Of a stretch of DNA of 64,000 nucleotides, positions 22,962 through 34,772 are shown piece by piece. A program made the position numbers and the translations under genes. Below the pieces are notes generated by a model that made no database searches, was not told where the DNA came from, and was given only the letters and a program-made list of their open reading frames with translations. The first letter of the stretch is position 1, and each line of letters starts with the position of its first letter. The DNA comes from Ministeria vibrans ATCC 50519. Lineage: Eukaryota > Opisthokonta > Filasterea. The stretch lies in NCBI GenBank assembly GCA_943704425.1, contig CALSCP010001488.1, forward strand, positions 39,832-103,831, in the 5' to 3' direction.

Positions 22962-25919
22962 ATGTCGGATAGTCGCAAAAAGAACGCGGCGAAAAAGTCC
23001 AAGGATGAATCCGTTCGAGTGATTGTACGATGCAGGTGAGTGCGCACTATGAAATTTGGACGATTCATTTTTACGGTTGTCGTGGCAATGGAGTAACAGA
23101 ATCAACGATAGCGCCCTTGAGCACCGTTGACACCCTTGCTCACACCCTGGCAACGGGCTTGGTCTCTAATGATGAGCACTGAAACACTGTGTAGGCCGCT
23201 CAATTCGACTGAGACTGCAAACGGCAACAAGTCGGTTGTGGACGTGCGCACCAAGGACGGCATCATACAAGTGCAGCGCGACGGGGTACGGCAAAGGAGG
23301 CAGAGCGTCGGCGCACATGCGTTAATGGCAACAGAAACGAGCAAAGCTCAAGTCATTCATATTTTGTAGAAAGAGCGTCCGTTTACCTTTGACGCTACAT
23401 ATGGACCGGACGCGAAACAAATTGACATTTACAATGAAACCGTACGGCCTCTGGTGGATTCCGTCCTGGAAGGCTACAATGGCACTGTGTTTGCCTACGG
23501 ACAAACAGGTGAGGAGCAAAAAGGAAGTCAATTGTGCGTCTCAACAGATCAGCGGTGGCTGTGCTCTAAATCCCCTTCTCCCCCTCCCCAGGCACTGGCA
23601 AGACCCATACGATGCAGGGACCGAGCACGGGCGACCCGGACGCACGCGGAATCATTCCCAACACCTTTCACCATGTCTTTACAGAGATTGCTCGCTCCGA
23701 CGGCGAACACACGCAGTTCTTGGTGCGCGCCAGCTACCTTGAGATTTATCTTGATGAAATTCGCGATCTTCTTCAGCCCGATCAGGTGCGCGTTTTTCCC
23801 CGTCGTTTCCATTTCCCGGTGGCTTCTTCCTTTTTTATTTCATACTTTGTTCCTTCTCTTTTTTCTTTTTCTTTTTATGTACTGTAGAAAAAACGATTGG
23901 AGCTGCGCGAGAAAGACACCGGAATCTACGTGAACGATTTGAGTTCGTTTGTTGTGAAGAATGTCAAAGAGATTGAAAAGGTACCGAAAACAAGCAACAA
24001 CAAATTTGTGACTGTACATAGAAATGAAAGGTGTGCAATTTCTGGGCATTGACTTTGTATTACCGAAGGTGATGAATGTGGGAAACAAGAACCGCAAGAC
24101 GGGAGCTACGGCTATGAACGATCAGAGCTCACGGTCACACGCGTGCTTTATCATTACGATTGAGCGGAGTGACGAACGCGACGGCGAGCAGCACATTCGC
24201 GCAGGGAAACTCAATCTCGTGGATTTGGCAGGAAGTGAGCGGCAGGTCAAAACGGGTATGTGAACATGAGGGAAAGAGTGTACTGCAGCCACACAAAACT
24301 GATCATGTGAAATATATTGATCCGGACAGGCGCGGAGGGAAACCGATTGAAGGAGGCAACCAAGATCAACACGTCACTGTCTGCGCTGGGCAATGTGATT
24401 TCCGCACTGACCGACGCCAAAGCGACATTTGTGCCGTATCGCGACAGTAAGCTCACGCGACTGCTGCAGGACTCGCTGGGAGGCAATGCCAAGACAGTCA
24501 TGATTGCCAATGTGGGTCCCGCCGACTACAACTACGACGAGACTCTCAATACGCTGCGCTATGCCAATCGTGCAAAGTCAATCAAGGTCAAATCTAGACG
24601 AAGATGGATATCCCTCTAATTGTGTGTATTTATCGTTATTATTGTGTGTAGAACGCGCCAAGGATCAACGAAGACCCAAAAGATGCACTGTTGCGACAGT
24701 TTCAAGACGAAATTGGTAAGGGGCACATTATTTGAAAATGATCGTGACCTCGGTTTAATTTGTAGAAAAGCTGAAGCGAGAGCTGATGCAACGCGAAGGG
24801 GGAGAAGAGGGTGGTGGTGGTGGAAAAAAGAAGAAGGAGCGGAAGACGAAGCGACGAAAGAAGCGAGGAGGAGAGGAAGAGGAAGGGGAAGAAGGGGAAC
24901 CAGGGGAGGGGGAGGATGATGTGGATGGAGCCCTCAAGGCGGAGCAGGCAGCGCTGGAGGCGGAAAGGGAGGCGCTGCTGAAGGACAAGACAATGATTGA
25001 GAAGGACAAGCGTCGGATTGCGGCTGAGTTGGATGTGCGGCAGGAGGAGTTGCAGCGGGAGATGGAGGAGCGCAATGTGGCACTGAGCAAACTGCGGTCG
25101 ATGGAGAGCAAACTGTTGATTGGCGGAGTAACGATTCAAGATCACACGACGGCACAAGAGCGTGCACTTGAGGCAAAGCAGCGAGAGTTGGAGGAGCAGG
25201 CACGGCGGGAGCGGGAGTTGCAACAGCAGTTGGTGGTGCAACAGGAGCAGACGCTGCACATGAACGAGCAGACGGGGTCGCTGCAGGAGCGTGTGGACAC
25301 GACTACGCGCAAGTTGAAGAAGCTCGTGAACAAATTGGTGGCGGCCAAGCAGGAGATTGAAGATTTGCAGGAGGACTTTCGACGCAAGCGTGAGGAGTTG
25401 TTGGAGATTACGGACGACCTGACGCGTGATTTGAAGCTCAAGACGCTCATTGTGGACAACTTTGTGCCACGCGACGATGCCGCACGCACCGAAAAGCTGG
25501 CGGTGTATGACGACGCAAGCGATGCATGGGTGTTCCAGACGGACACGGAGACGGGACGAGTGGCGCATGCGGGGGTGCGTCGACCCATCTCGGCGTGTGG
25601 CAACCGCCGACCCGTCTGCGAGCACGCACGCGTGGCCATTGCCATGGGAGACACCAGCACGCGCTATCGGCCCGACAACATTGTCGAGCTTGCTCTGGAG
25701 ATGCCTCAGCGTACTACCATGGACTATGAGGGTCCGTCAGTAGCGCCCGGCGTGCAGGCGGCGCTCGACTCGGCCTTTCGCGAAGACGAGGAGGATGTCA
25801 CCGTCGTCGCATCGACCAAGCGAGACATCTTTGCCGCCACCGATCGCTACCTTGACGACGACGACGATAGTGACAATGATCAGAGTCGCAATAAACGCTC
25901 GAGGCGGAAGAGGCGATAA
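22962..25919 (+). CDS. Kinesin-2 motor subunit (KIF3A/KIF3B/FLA10 type)
   Basis: Nine exons: 22962-23035, 23195-23285, 23370-23508, 23592-23785, 23888-23980, 24069-24255, 24330-24586, 24652-24715, 24766-25919; 750 residues. The N-terminal motor has the P-loop [11 protein letters not shown], switch [10 protein letters not shown] and switch [11 protein letters not shown]. The neck has [17 protein letters not shown], which is diagnostic of kinesin-2. A K/E/G-rich hinge, a coiled coil and a tail ([14 protein letters not shown]) follow, with an acidic-basic end ([21 protein letters not shown]). Kinesin-2 drives anterograde intraflagellar transport. Which of the two motor paralogues this is cannot be settled by eye; the basic C-terminus could act as a nuclear-type signal or in tubulin binding. 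No second motor subunit gene is in the window. Confidence 0.93.
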
Positions 25920-27793
25920 CATTATTGTTTTAATAATAAAAAATAAGAATTATAAATAATTATTAGGATAATTATTAGTATTATTATAATTATATTGATT
26001 CAATGCAGTGCCTGCGCAGTACCTTGTGCACTCGTGTAACGAATGAAGTATGATTAAGCTTTTCGGGTATGCAATTTTAATACTAGTTATCGTGCTGCAA
26101 TAGAGACGAAAGCGTAACGTAATGAACATACGCGTATCCGTACTCTAAGTAGATCTCCCTCTTATAGCAACACATTAATATTGACCTTTAAAAACTTGGA
26201 ACCTTAGTTGTTTTTTTAGCTTTTAAATGGGTGGCTTCTAATCAAGACTTTTAAAATTAATGGGTGGTTTAAGCTTCTGACGTATTTTGCTCTTTTGATT
26301 CTCTTATTGTCAAACATAGACGTAATAATATTATAAATGACCCATGTCAACCGGTAGCTCAGGGTACTACGTATAATTAAACGCATATAAACGCATTAAT
26401 TTTATTTAAATTTATTTGGTGGTCTTCAATTTGCGTGTGGCTATTTATAATAAATTAATAATAATAATTATTATTATTATTTTATTATTATTATAATTAT
26501 AATAATAATAATAATAATAATTGCGATTGGCCATTTGGAAGCCTGTCGTGTAGAAATTATTATAACGTTTGCTTTCTTGTTATTATTATTAGCACTCTGA
26601 CCTGCCTCTGTTTTCCCAAATGTATGTTACCTCTAGAGTGTTGGTTAAGTTTGCAAGGGGCGCGGTCTGGCTGTGTCTTTGAGGAGACTGTATCATTAGT
26701 AATTATTCTTATTATTATTATTATTATTGATTCTTCTTTGTATTATTATAATAATTATTATTCTTTTTCTTATTCTTATTATTATTATTATTATTATTAT
26801 TATAATAATTATTATTCTTTTTCTTATTCTTATTATTATTATTATTATTATTATTATAATAATAATATTCTTGGGCGTTGAGAAAGAAACACGTAGGACG
26901 CGCGTTTGGTGAGCCCTCCTGTGTGGAATAGGTGGTGTTTATGTAAGGGACACTATCTCTTTATTCTTTTATTTCGGCAAAAGATTTTAAGCGTGACAAC
27001 GACAGAAAAAAAAGGACAGAATTGAAATAAAATACTACAGTGTGCACTACGATAGTCTTCGATCCCGCTAGCAAGTCGCAGCACTACTCTAACAGAGTAA
27101 TACCAGGGCTCTTCCGGTGTGTGCGTATTTTTCTTCTTCCGGCTTCATAATTATTCTTTCGCGCCAGCTGATGATTGTATTATTCTTATGATAACGTTAA
27201 TGTTGGAGTTTATGCATTGTGTGAAGCTCTGCAGTACATCCGTACTCCGCAGTCCGCACTGAAAGTTTGTATCACATGCCACTAATCACGATCATAGTAC
27301 TAGTGTCAGTTACTAGACGCTAACTATAGCTATAGTCTACAATATACAAAGCAGTCTTTCCAACAATACAATTATACTAATGCATGAGTGAATGATCATA
27401 ATATTATATTATAATTATAACACTCATCATGATCATCATGGCTCTGGACCGTGATATAGTAACTATATCTGTACACGACCGCTGAGAGCTGAAGCTGAGG
27501 ATCAATTAAGGTTGGCAACTCCTGCAGAGCTTTCTGAATTCAGTCTAAATTTGATAATAAAAGGACTATATAGAATCCAAGTCATTAAAATGATTACGTC
27601 TCTTATTTATCTCTAATGAGTAATGTCTAATTGACAATTGTCTGCCCCTTTCTCTCCCCTCTATCTTCATAGGGCATGAAAGTTATGATTGTATTTGGTA
27701 ATTGGTATTCGGTATTATTTTGATTTTCATATTATTATTCATCATTTTTTTTTGTTGCTTTTGTCTGGGGTATCACAAAGAATACAGTTCAGC
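25920..27793. other. AT-rich gene-free island with TTA/TTC repeats
   Basis: About 1.9 kb without a supportable coding exon on either strand. It contains ATT-type microsatellites (26460-26520, 26700-26870, the latter with two copies of a TTCTTTTTCTTATTCTTATT unit) and the 3' UTR of the kinesin gene. No tRNA or rRNA was recognised. Confidence 0.6.
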
Positions 27794-27997
27794 ATGAGCT
27801 CGGAACCCAGGTCTAAGAGCGTGGCGGTGAAGAGACCGTATGTGGAAACGTGGGAAGAATTTGAGTCTCTTGCCACGGCGCTGTTTGAGAAAGAGCCCGA
27901 CAAGGTTCGCCTGCCTGCCTGCAATGGATGCAGGCCGTGACAGTTTCCCACCCTGACACACTCGTCTCGTCGCACCTCTTCTCTTTTTGCGTTTGTC

Positions 27998-28046
<49 letters not shown>

Positions 28047-28424
28047 TTTTTCTTCGTTGCACAGACTCGCTTTGTGTCAAAATACCGTGCCAGTGACGGT
28101 CTTCTCGACCTCAAAGTAACAGACGACGTTCAGGTGAGTGGTGGCTCAATGGCTCGGGGGGAGTGTTCGAGGGGTTTCTCTGTGTGCAACGGAGAGTTGA
28201 CGATTGAAACTGACGTTCTGACTCTTGTTCTCTCTCTTTGTCTCTCTGTCTCTCTCTATCACTTTGTCTCTCTCTCTCTCTCTCCCTTCTCTATCCCTCC
28301 TCTCTGTCTCCCCCCCTCTTGCGTGTAGATTGTCAAGTACAAAACAGACCAAGCACAGGATGTGAAGCGATTAGAGAGGTTCAACGCCTCTCTCATGCGC
28401 AGTATGATTGCTGCGAAGCACTGA
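27794..28424 (+). CDS. SRP9: Signal recognition particle 9 kDa protein
   Basis: Exons 27794-27904, 28065-28133 and 28329-28424, all phase 0, encode 91 residues, as expected for SRP9. The conserved start of the fold is VETWEEFESLATALFEKEPDK, split here as VETWEEF and FEKEPDK around one helix. The central strand region is TRFVSKYRASDGLLDLKVTDD and the C-terminal block is VKYKTDQAQDVKRLERFN. SRP9 pairs with SRP14 on the Alu domain of SRP RNA and slows translation while the ribosome is carried to the ER. Intron 1 contains a T tract of more than 40 bp and intron 2 a TC tract with a TATCACTTTGTCTC motif. Its stop lies 55 bp from that of the convergent tektin gene. Confidence 0.93.
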
Positions 28425-28479
28425 TGTTTCTTCCTGAAATGCACAAAACTATGTATTTTTGTATTTTCTATTCTTTGGA

Positions 28480-30515
28480 CTAGTAGCGAGAGTAGGAGCG
28501 GAAGGCGTCGCTGTAAGTCGTGGTAAGCGGCATGCGCGACGAAAAGGAGGCGGTGGCAGTGAGGGGGCGAAGGGAAGAGGAAGAGGTGGCAGCAGCAGCA
28601 TACGAGGTGGTCGGGAGGGGGCTGAGACGCGAGCGGTGGAAGGAGCCGCCTGAAGTGGGGGAGAGCGACGAAGAGAAGCGGGAGAGCGTCGTGGGGAGCG
28701 ACGACGACGACAAGGGCGAGGTGGTTGTCGCTGAGTAGGTGTGGGCGAGGGCAGGGCGCACACGGTGACCGCGCACAACGGAGCGCAGTGACACACACTC
28801 GTTGTCCAGTCGCAGCGACAGTCGCTTTGTCTCAATCTGCTCTTCGCAGCGACGACGATGCGCTGTCAGATCCCGTAGTTTTGTTTCGGCCACATTGAGT
28901 GCCGCCATAAACGATTGCTACCAAAAGAAAAAGTTTATAATCATAATAATTATTACCCATTTGTGTTGTGTTGTTGGTCAGACTGACCTGGGTCTGTCGG
29001 ATTTCATCGACTTCGACAGAGAGGCGATATTGAACAGGATCGGCGACAAGCTCAACGCCCGGGCGGTCGACGCGGCGGTCGATGCGCTGGAGGGCGCGCT
29101 CCAGCGGCTGCTCCGTGTCGGCAAGGGCTCGCCGCAGCTCACTCGCTTCGTCGTCCAGCTCGTTGATCTCTTGCGTGAGCTCTGCCTGCGTCTGCTCCAA
29201 CTCGTGGAGTGCTGCTGTCATTTCCGATATGCGTTCTGTGAGAGCGTCGTCGACGCGCGAAAATTGCCGTCCCAATTCGAGGCGGGCCGACTCGAGGGTG
29301 CCCAACAGATGGTCGCGCAACGCACTCGCCCGTTGGCGCTCGTGCTCTGCGTCGCTCAGATTGCGTTCCGTAAAGTCGTGCCACGTGTGTGGAGTCACAC
29401 CGCGTCCCGTCATGCGCGGTTGGGTGTGCACCGAGCCCGGGGCACCCGTGCGCTGCAGACAATCGTCCTCGATAAAGAGTGTCTGGCGCTTCTGTGTGCT
29501 GTCGCTGTCCAGCTCGTACTTGGCCGCACGCAGTACACGCAACATCTCTTCCGCTTCGTTTGATTTGGTGCGCAACAGACCCATCGTGCGCTCCAGCAGC
29601 GCCTCCTCATTTTCCAGTTCAATCTCAACCTGATGGATGTGAATTGATTGATGACAGGTTGAGATCATCATCTCAAATTTTTTGTACCTGATCGCGCACG
29701 ACGTCTTCGTTGATGCGGCGGGATCGAATCGCAATGCAATCTTGGGTCGTTTTCATTGGAAGTTGCTGCGCCTCGAGGAAGAGATCCAGATCCGTCTTGG
29801 CACTCGTAAGTGAGTGGATCGCCCGACCAGTCGCCGTCGAACTGTCCTCCAGAGCCACCTCGCGTCGCGACAGTTCTCCCTGGCGCTCATGAAAGCGCTG
29901 CTGAACCTCACGCTGAGCTGCCGCGAGTTCCCTATCAAAAGGAAACAACGGGTAGAAGAGAGAGAAACATCAATTTTGCGGTTTCCGAATAAATACAAAA
30001 ATCATTGTCAAACATGGAATACAGTGCACAGAGAAAGGAAGAAGGAGGGGGAAAAAAATCAATAGAATAACCAGAAGAATGGACGCGGATAAGAATTGTG
30101 GTGAGAGAGAGAGAGAGAGGAAAAAGAAAAGAACCCCCAAACAAAAAATATATATTTACTTTTCTTTTTCGTCGCGAAGTCGAAAAATGTCGTCTCGAAG
30201 TGACCGCGACGAGCTTGTTTCGCCCGTAGCGCGGTTAACAGTGCCACGATTGACCGCATTCCACTCTTGGTGGGTCAAAGAGAGACGCTGGTCGCCGTGA
30301 CGAGGCGTTTTTGTCAAGCCGTTGGCATGGAAACCGCCGCGGAGCAAAAGGCGACCTGTGGCCAGATCGAGACTGCTGCTTGTTGTCGGGCGTGTATAGT
30401 TGTATCCACCATCCATCGAAAGAGTCGATCGAGCCGCAGGCCGCGCGGCCGTGCTGCTTCCGTGAAAAGTGTATTCGCCACGCATTGGAGAATTTCCGGC
30501 GCTTCGTGTGTACAT
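28480..30515 (-). CDS. Tektin
   Basis: Exons 30160-30515, 29688-29931, 28988-29629 and 28480-28917 join in phases 2, 0 and 0 to 559 residues. The coiled-coil core carries the tektin nonapeptide signature in the variant RPGVELVAD (family consensus RPNVELCRD). Other tektin-type segments are QEWNAVNRGTV near the N-terminus and the helix LELGRQFSRVDDALTERISEM. Tektins form filaments along the A-tubule wall of axonemal doublets. The protein is longer than the usual 400-450 residues because of an N-terminal S/R/T-rich region and a S/T/P-rich tail (TTTSPLSSSSLPTT, YSDAFRSYSRY). The ATG at 30515 is the first in frame; the open frame extends a little upstream without a Met. The two substitutions in the nonapeptide (N to G, C to V) are worth noting. 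Confidence 0.85.
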
Positions 30516-30657
30516 ACGACGGGGCGTGATGCGTACCAACACCAAAAGTGTGGGGTGGGGAGTGAAGAAAAAGAGAGAGGGAACTTTATATATTTCTTAT
30601 CTATACCACTCCAAACGCTCTACAAAATTATTTTGTTTTGTTTGTTTACAATCATCA

Positions 30658-31685
30658 TCATTGTGTTTCGGTCTTTGTCACTAGTGAATCGGCAGCGGCT
30701 TCGTCGTCGCTGCCGCCTACGGGCCGAAATGATTCCTCAATGTCATCGAATTCGTCGTCGCAAATGGCGTCAAGGGTGCGACGCGCCGTGCTTGACTCAC
30801 GGCTGTTATTGCGTGCCGCACACGGCATAGAGGTGGAGGAAGAGGATGGAGTCCCCAAGGGTGTAACTAAGGGGGTTGAAGGAGGTGTTGCCATGGCCAT
30901 AGCGGGTGGATAGACCTGTCGTTCTTGGAGGGCGATCCAGTCGACCTCACGGAAGAAGGGATGGCACATGATCTCCTCCGCGCCACTCGCTCCACCACCG
31001 GGTCTATCAGCCGGATCGTGTGTCAGCAGCGCACACACCAGGGCCGCTCCATCGTCACTAATCTGCTCGTCAAACTCAAACGTCGTCGACGGAAACACCC
31101 CAAGCGGAAAGTCCTCGTCAAGCGAGCGACCATTGACCATGAGATACATGAGTGCGCCCAAACTCCACCAGTCGCCTGCTGGAGTGTCACCCTGTGTGTA
31201 TATGTATGTGTATGTGTGCATGTGTGTATGTGTGTATGTGTGTGTGATTGACGTGTGTTAATGTGGGTGTTTACATATCAATGGGGAACGGGTACCTGTT
31301 GGAGAGAGGCTTCGGGCGCGCGGAAGCATCCGTTGTCTTGAGGTCCCCACTCCGCACAGACATTGTAGTACGCCAGTTTGATGTGCCCATCTGCGTCCAC
31401 AAGAACGTTGTGCGGCATAATGGGGCTACAATATGTAAAAAACACACGAAAATCAACACTTGTAAAGAGATACACACAAAAGATAAATACCGCAAAAGTA
31501 CGCTCTTGCTGTGAAGGAATGCAACAGCAAGTACAATTTCAGCAACAAAGAAGCGCACAATGTCCTCGGGAAAGGGTGGTGCCAGCCGGTGAAACAGCTC
31601 ACGCGTCTGCACATGCCCAAACACAAGAAAGACCTAACAAATGCAGTATCAAGCTCCTATTACTTTCTATAACTTTGTCTCTCTC

Positions 31686-31745
<60 letters not shown>

Positions 31746-33036
31746 TGTGTGTGTTTGTGTCTTACGCGATCTGACGATTCAAAGACATACTCAAGTGAGA
31801 GCACAAAAGGATTTGCTGCACCAAGTGCATTGATGATGGGATACTGGTCACTGGCGAGCGACAAGGGACTCTCCTCTGCGCCATCGTCGTCGACCGGCTG
31901 ACGTGTGCATTGAGGTCCGTGTGAGTGTTTAAGTAAGTTTGTGTGTAGCATTACCTTCAGGAGTGTTCTGATCATGTGAGTGGTGTGGTGGTGTCGGTGG
32001 CGCACAATCATATTCTACACCAACAGGTCTCATTCGATGATACTGCCAACACACTGCGGTCATATACAGCTATTTTTTTTTTCGAACCTTTCCGTCGTCG
32101 AGTGTGGCAAAGGCAAAGTCTCTCAGTGTGACGGGCCCAGTGCGTGACTGGAACTCATCGACAATGGTGGAGCCGCTCTGTCGTTGTACCGTCGTTTCAT
32201 CCAATGACGGTGGTAGGAAGGGCGTGTCCATGTTGTCGGTGTCAACAGGCGCCAGTAAAGCGGCGGGAAAGTCGTTGTGCGATGCGATGGTGGAGACGGA
32301 GGCGGAACGCAGTGTCTGGCAAGAACAACAGAAACAACTTTCAATGAAGAATCACTCTGTTGCGCGCTTACGGCGCCATTCTTGCGTACTTTTGATGCTT
32401 TCTTGGAGCGAGAGAAGAAGTTGGAAAAGGGGGCGCTGTGAAAGAGTACGTCTACAAAATATATTTTGGTGTTGTAGGTTTGGGTGTCTGAAAGGCCTTG
32501 GTCGTTCTACCTATACTCGCAACGTAGAGGAGCAGATTGAGAGCCGATTTGCGTCTCTTTTCAATCGTATCGTTGCTAAAGCGTCCTATGGGGCGGCATG
32601 GGGGAAGGGGGTCAGACCGGTTGCAGTTGGACTGTGTGGGCAGACGGAGTGTACCGAAAACAGAGCCAGTGGGAAACGGCGGAAATTTCGTCCCTTTTTC
32701 GAGCTTTATTCTGCGCAGCTGCTTGTGGAGCCACTGGAAGTCACTGTAACGACGCTCCACAATGATAACAGTGGTCTCACTGAGGGATCGGGAGGTCGCC
32801 TGAACGAAAGAGGACTCGTTGAATGAAACTCTCCAATTCATTCATTCTTACCCGCATTTGCACGCGATACAGCGTGGGTCCGGTGTCACCAGACTCTCGA
32901 TGAGGGTCTGTAACACTGCAAAGCGGTAAAGAGGCAGAGAGAGAGAGAGAGAAAGGATGAAAGAGAGGGCGAGAGAGACAAGGTACGCTTACGAAAAACT
33001 CACGACGGAGTTGTACATGGAGTCCAGGAGTGCCAT
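30658..33036 (-). CDS. PX-domain pseudokinase, RPS6KC1/RPS6KL1-like
   Basis: Ten exons: 32993-33036, 32852-32915, 32511-32799, 32372-32451, 32088-32315, 31955-32042, 31766-31875, 31491-31633, 31296-31425, 30658-31191; about 569 residues. Residues about 10-130 form a PX domain (FSVTDP, VERRYSDFQWLHKQL, KFPPFP, RRKSALNLLLYV), a PI3P-type endosomal binder. The C-terminal lobe of a kinase fold follows a low-complexity linker. It resembles RPS6KC1 (ACDWWSLGA-like GDWWSLGALMYLM, then EEIMCHPFFREVDW). The catalytic loop reads LLRPIMPHNVLVD (no HRD aspartate) and the DFG site reads LAYYN, so it is predicted inactive. No glycine loop or VAIK lysine is seen. The MIT domain of animal RPS6KC1 is not evident. 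Likely role: an endosomal scaffold, by family analogy. Confidence 0.8.
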
Positions 33037-33204
33037 GGTCAAACGGCACGTGAACTACAGCTCAAACGGATACCAATGCGACAATGAATGATTATATTTT
33101 TGATTATGATATATTTAATATTTTTAAAAGTTATTCAACACTTCACTTCATATTAATTGTTTCACTCGCTGTACTTTTTTACGTCAGTTACTTGTGACTT
33201 GTGT

Positions 33205-34343
33205 ATGATCAGCATACTTCGCGTAAGATCGCGATCATCGCGAACCCTACGGGTTGGATCGTTTCGCTTTTCGACCGATTCCGTCTCGAGAGTTCGCAAC
33301 CAAGTGCGACAGGCTCTTGAGCCTCATCGAAAGGCTGTTGAGGACCATGCAGGGTTAGCGCGCGCGGCTGCTACCGCACTATTCACCAAGGTTGGTGAAA
33401 TTAGGTGACGGTCGAAAAAAAATAACAACAATAATCACTGTAGGGCGAAAAGGAGACGACTCTGGCGGTGAATTTGTGGAACAAGCTGACGGGCAAGGAC
33501 AAGGTGGATGAGTGGAATGCGGTGGCAAACGAGCACCAGGACGCTTTTGAACAGACGCGGCAGACGCTGGAGAAGTTGCGAGTGGAACGCAGGAAGACGA
33601 GCAATGACCTTGAGGCGGCTCGCCAGACGATTACGGAGCTGGCCAAGAAGCGAGACTTGACGGCGAGTGACCATGCCTATGATGCGAGCAAAAGAGAAGA
33701 GCGCGAGAGTCTAAAAAGGACGCTGGAGAAGATGGACGAGGAACTGTTGGTGTGCGAGACGAAGCTGACGGGCGTTGCGTCGCAAGCGTTTGAATCTGCA
33801 CGCGAATACTTCAAGTGTCACACCGAGTGGAGTAGCAATTTACAACAGAAGGCTACGATCATGTATTGGGCACAGCTGGGCTTGAACGCCCTTGTCTGGA
33901 TTGCCGGCTACGTCCGTCAGCGTCAGATTGTCCACACAATCAAAAACATCCCCGCGTACAACGAGGGGGTTTCTCCAGCGCCAGTAGCACCAGTACGGAC
34001 CGGAGAAACACCTACAACTACGACCGTCATGGAGACTGCAATGTCGGTAGAGGGCGAGTCAGAGGCAACAGCGATCGAGCCTGAGACTACAACGATCGAG
34101 CCTGAGACGACAACGATCGAGCCAGGGCCCGAGTTGACGACGGCGACATCACTCTCCTTGTCGACTGCTAGTGCGAGCAACATAGAAGAAGAAGTGTTTG
34201 CGGCGACAACAACAGTGCCACCGACAACGACAGAGCGACTAAAGGATGGAGTGGCGCAGCTACGACTAACCGAAGGCGTGTCGCGCGGCGAGGCATTTGC
34301 TCTCACCCTCCTTATTGTCGTTGTTGTGTGTATGAAAACATAG
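33205..34343 (+). CDS. Mitochondrial coiled-coil membrane protein (Mdm33/She9- or CCDC51-like)
   Basis: Exons 33205-33390 and 33444-34343 (phase 0) give 361 residues. The N-terminus MISILRVRSRSSRTLRVG is arginine-rich without acidic residues, a mitochondrial presequence. A long coiled coil follows (WNKLTGKDKVDEWNAV to CETKLTGVASQAF), then TEWSSNLQQKATIMYWAQLG leading into a membrane helix (LGLNALVWIAGYV) and a basic segment (RQRQIVHTI). The coil-then-helix layout resembles She9/Mdm33 and CCDC51 (MITOK), inner-membrane proteins involved in cristae and K+ transport respectively; I cannot choose between them. The tail has a near-perfect TTIEPET repeat and a final hydrophobic stretch (ALTLLIVVVVCM). 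Its stop is 6 bp from that of the convergent epoxide hydrolase. Confidence 0.6.
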
Positions 34344-34349
34344 TGCTGT

Positions 34350-34721
34350 TTATCCCTTAAGATTCATTTTGGAGTCGAAGCGACCGAGGAAGCGACATAG
34401 ATCGTCGAGAAGCAACTGGGGCTGTTCGAGCGCGGCAAAGTGGCCGCCACGAGGCATATCCTCGTATTGGACAATGTGGGTGTACCGGTTGGAGAGAAAA
34501 GGGCGCGGGGAGGGGAGGAGTTCACGGGGGAAAGCGGCAAGGGCGACGGGGACGTGAACAGGGCGCGCAAAGAGTGAGTCGAGGTAGGCGGGGCTCGTGA
34601 AGGACTCCTTGTAGAAGCGCATGGAGCTGCTGATGCTGTTGGTCGTCCAGTAAATCTAATAAAATAATTACATTCATTAATGATGATTGTGATGTACATG
34701 TGCGAGTTGTGTATGTATATA

Positions 34722-34772
<51 letters not shown>

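Noticed and set aside
27987..28060. Poly-phenylalanine or poly-lysine frames
   Set aside because: They arise from the T tract in SRP9 intron 1.
30156..30545. Tektin start at 30545
   Set aside because: The codon there is TTG; the first true ATG in frame is at 30515.
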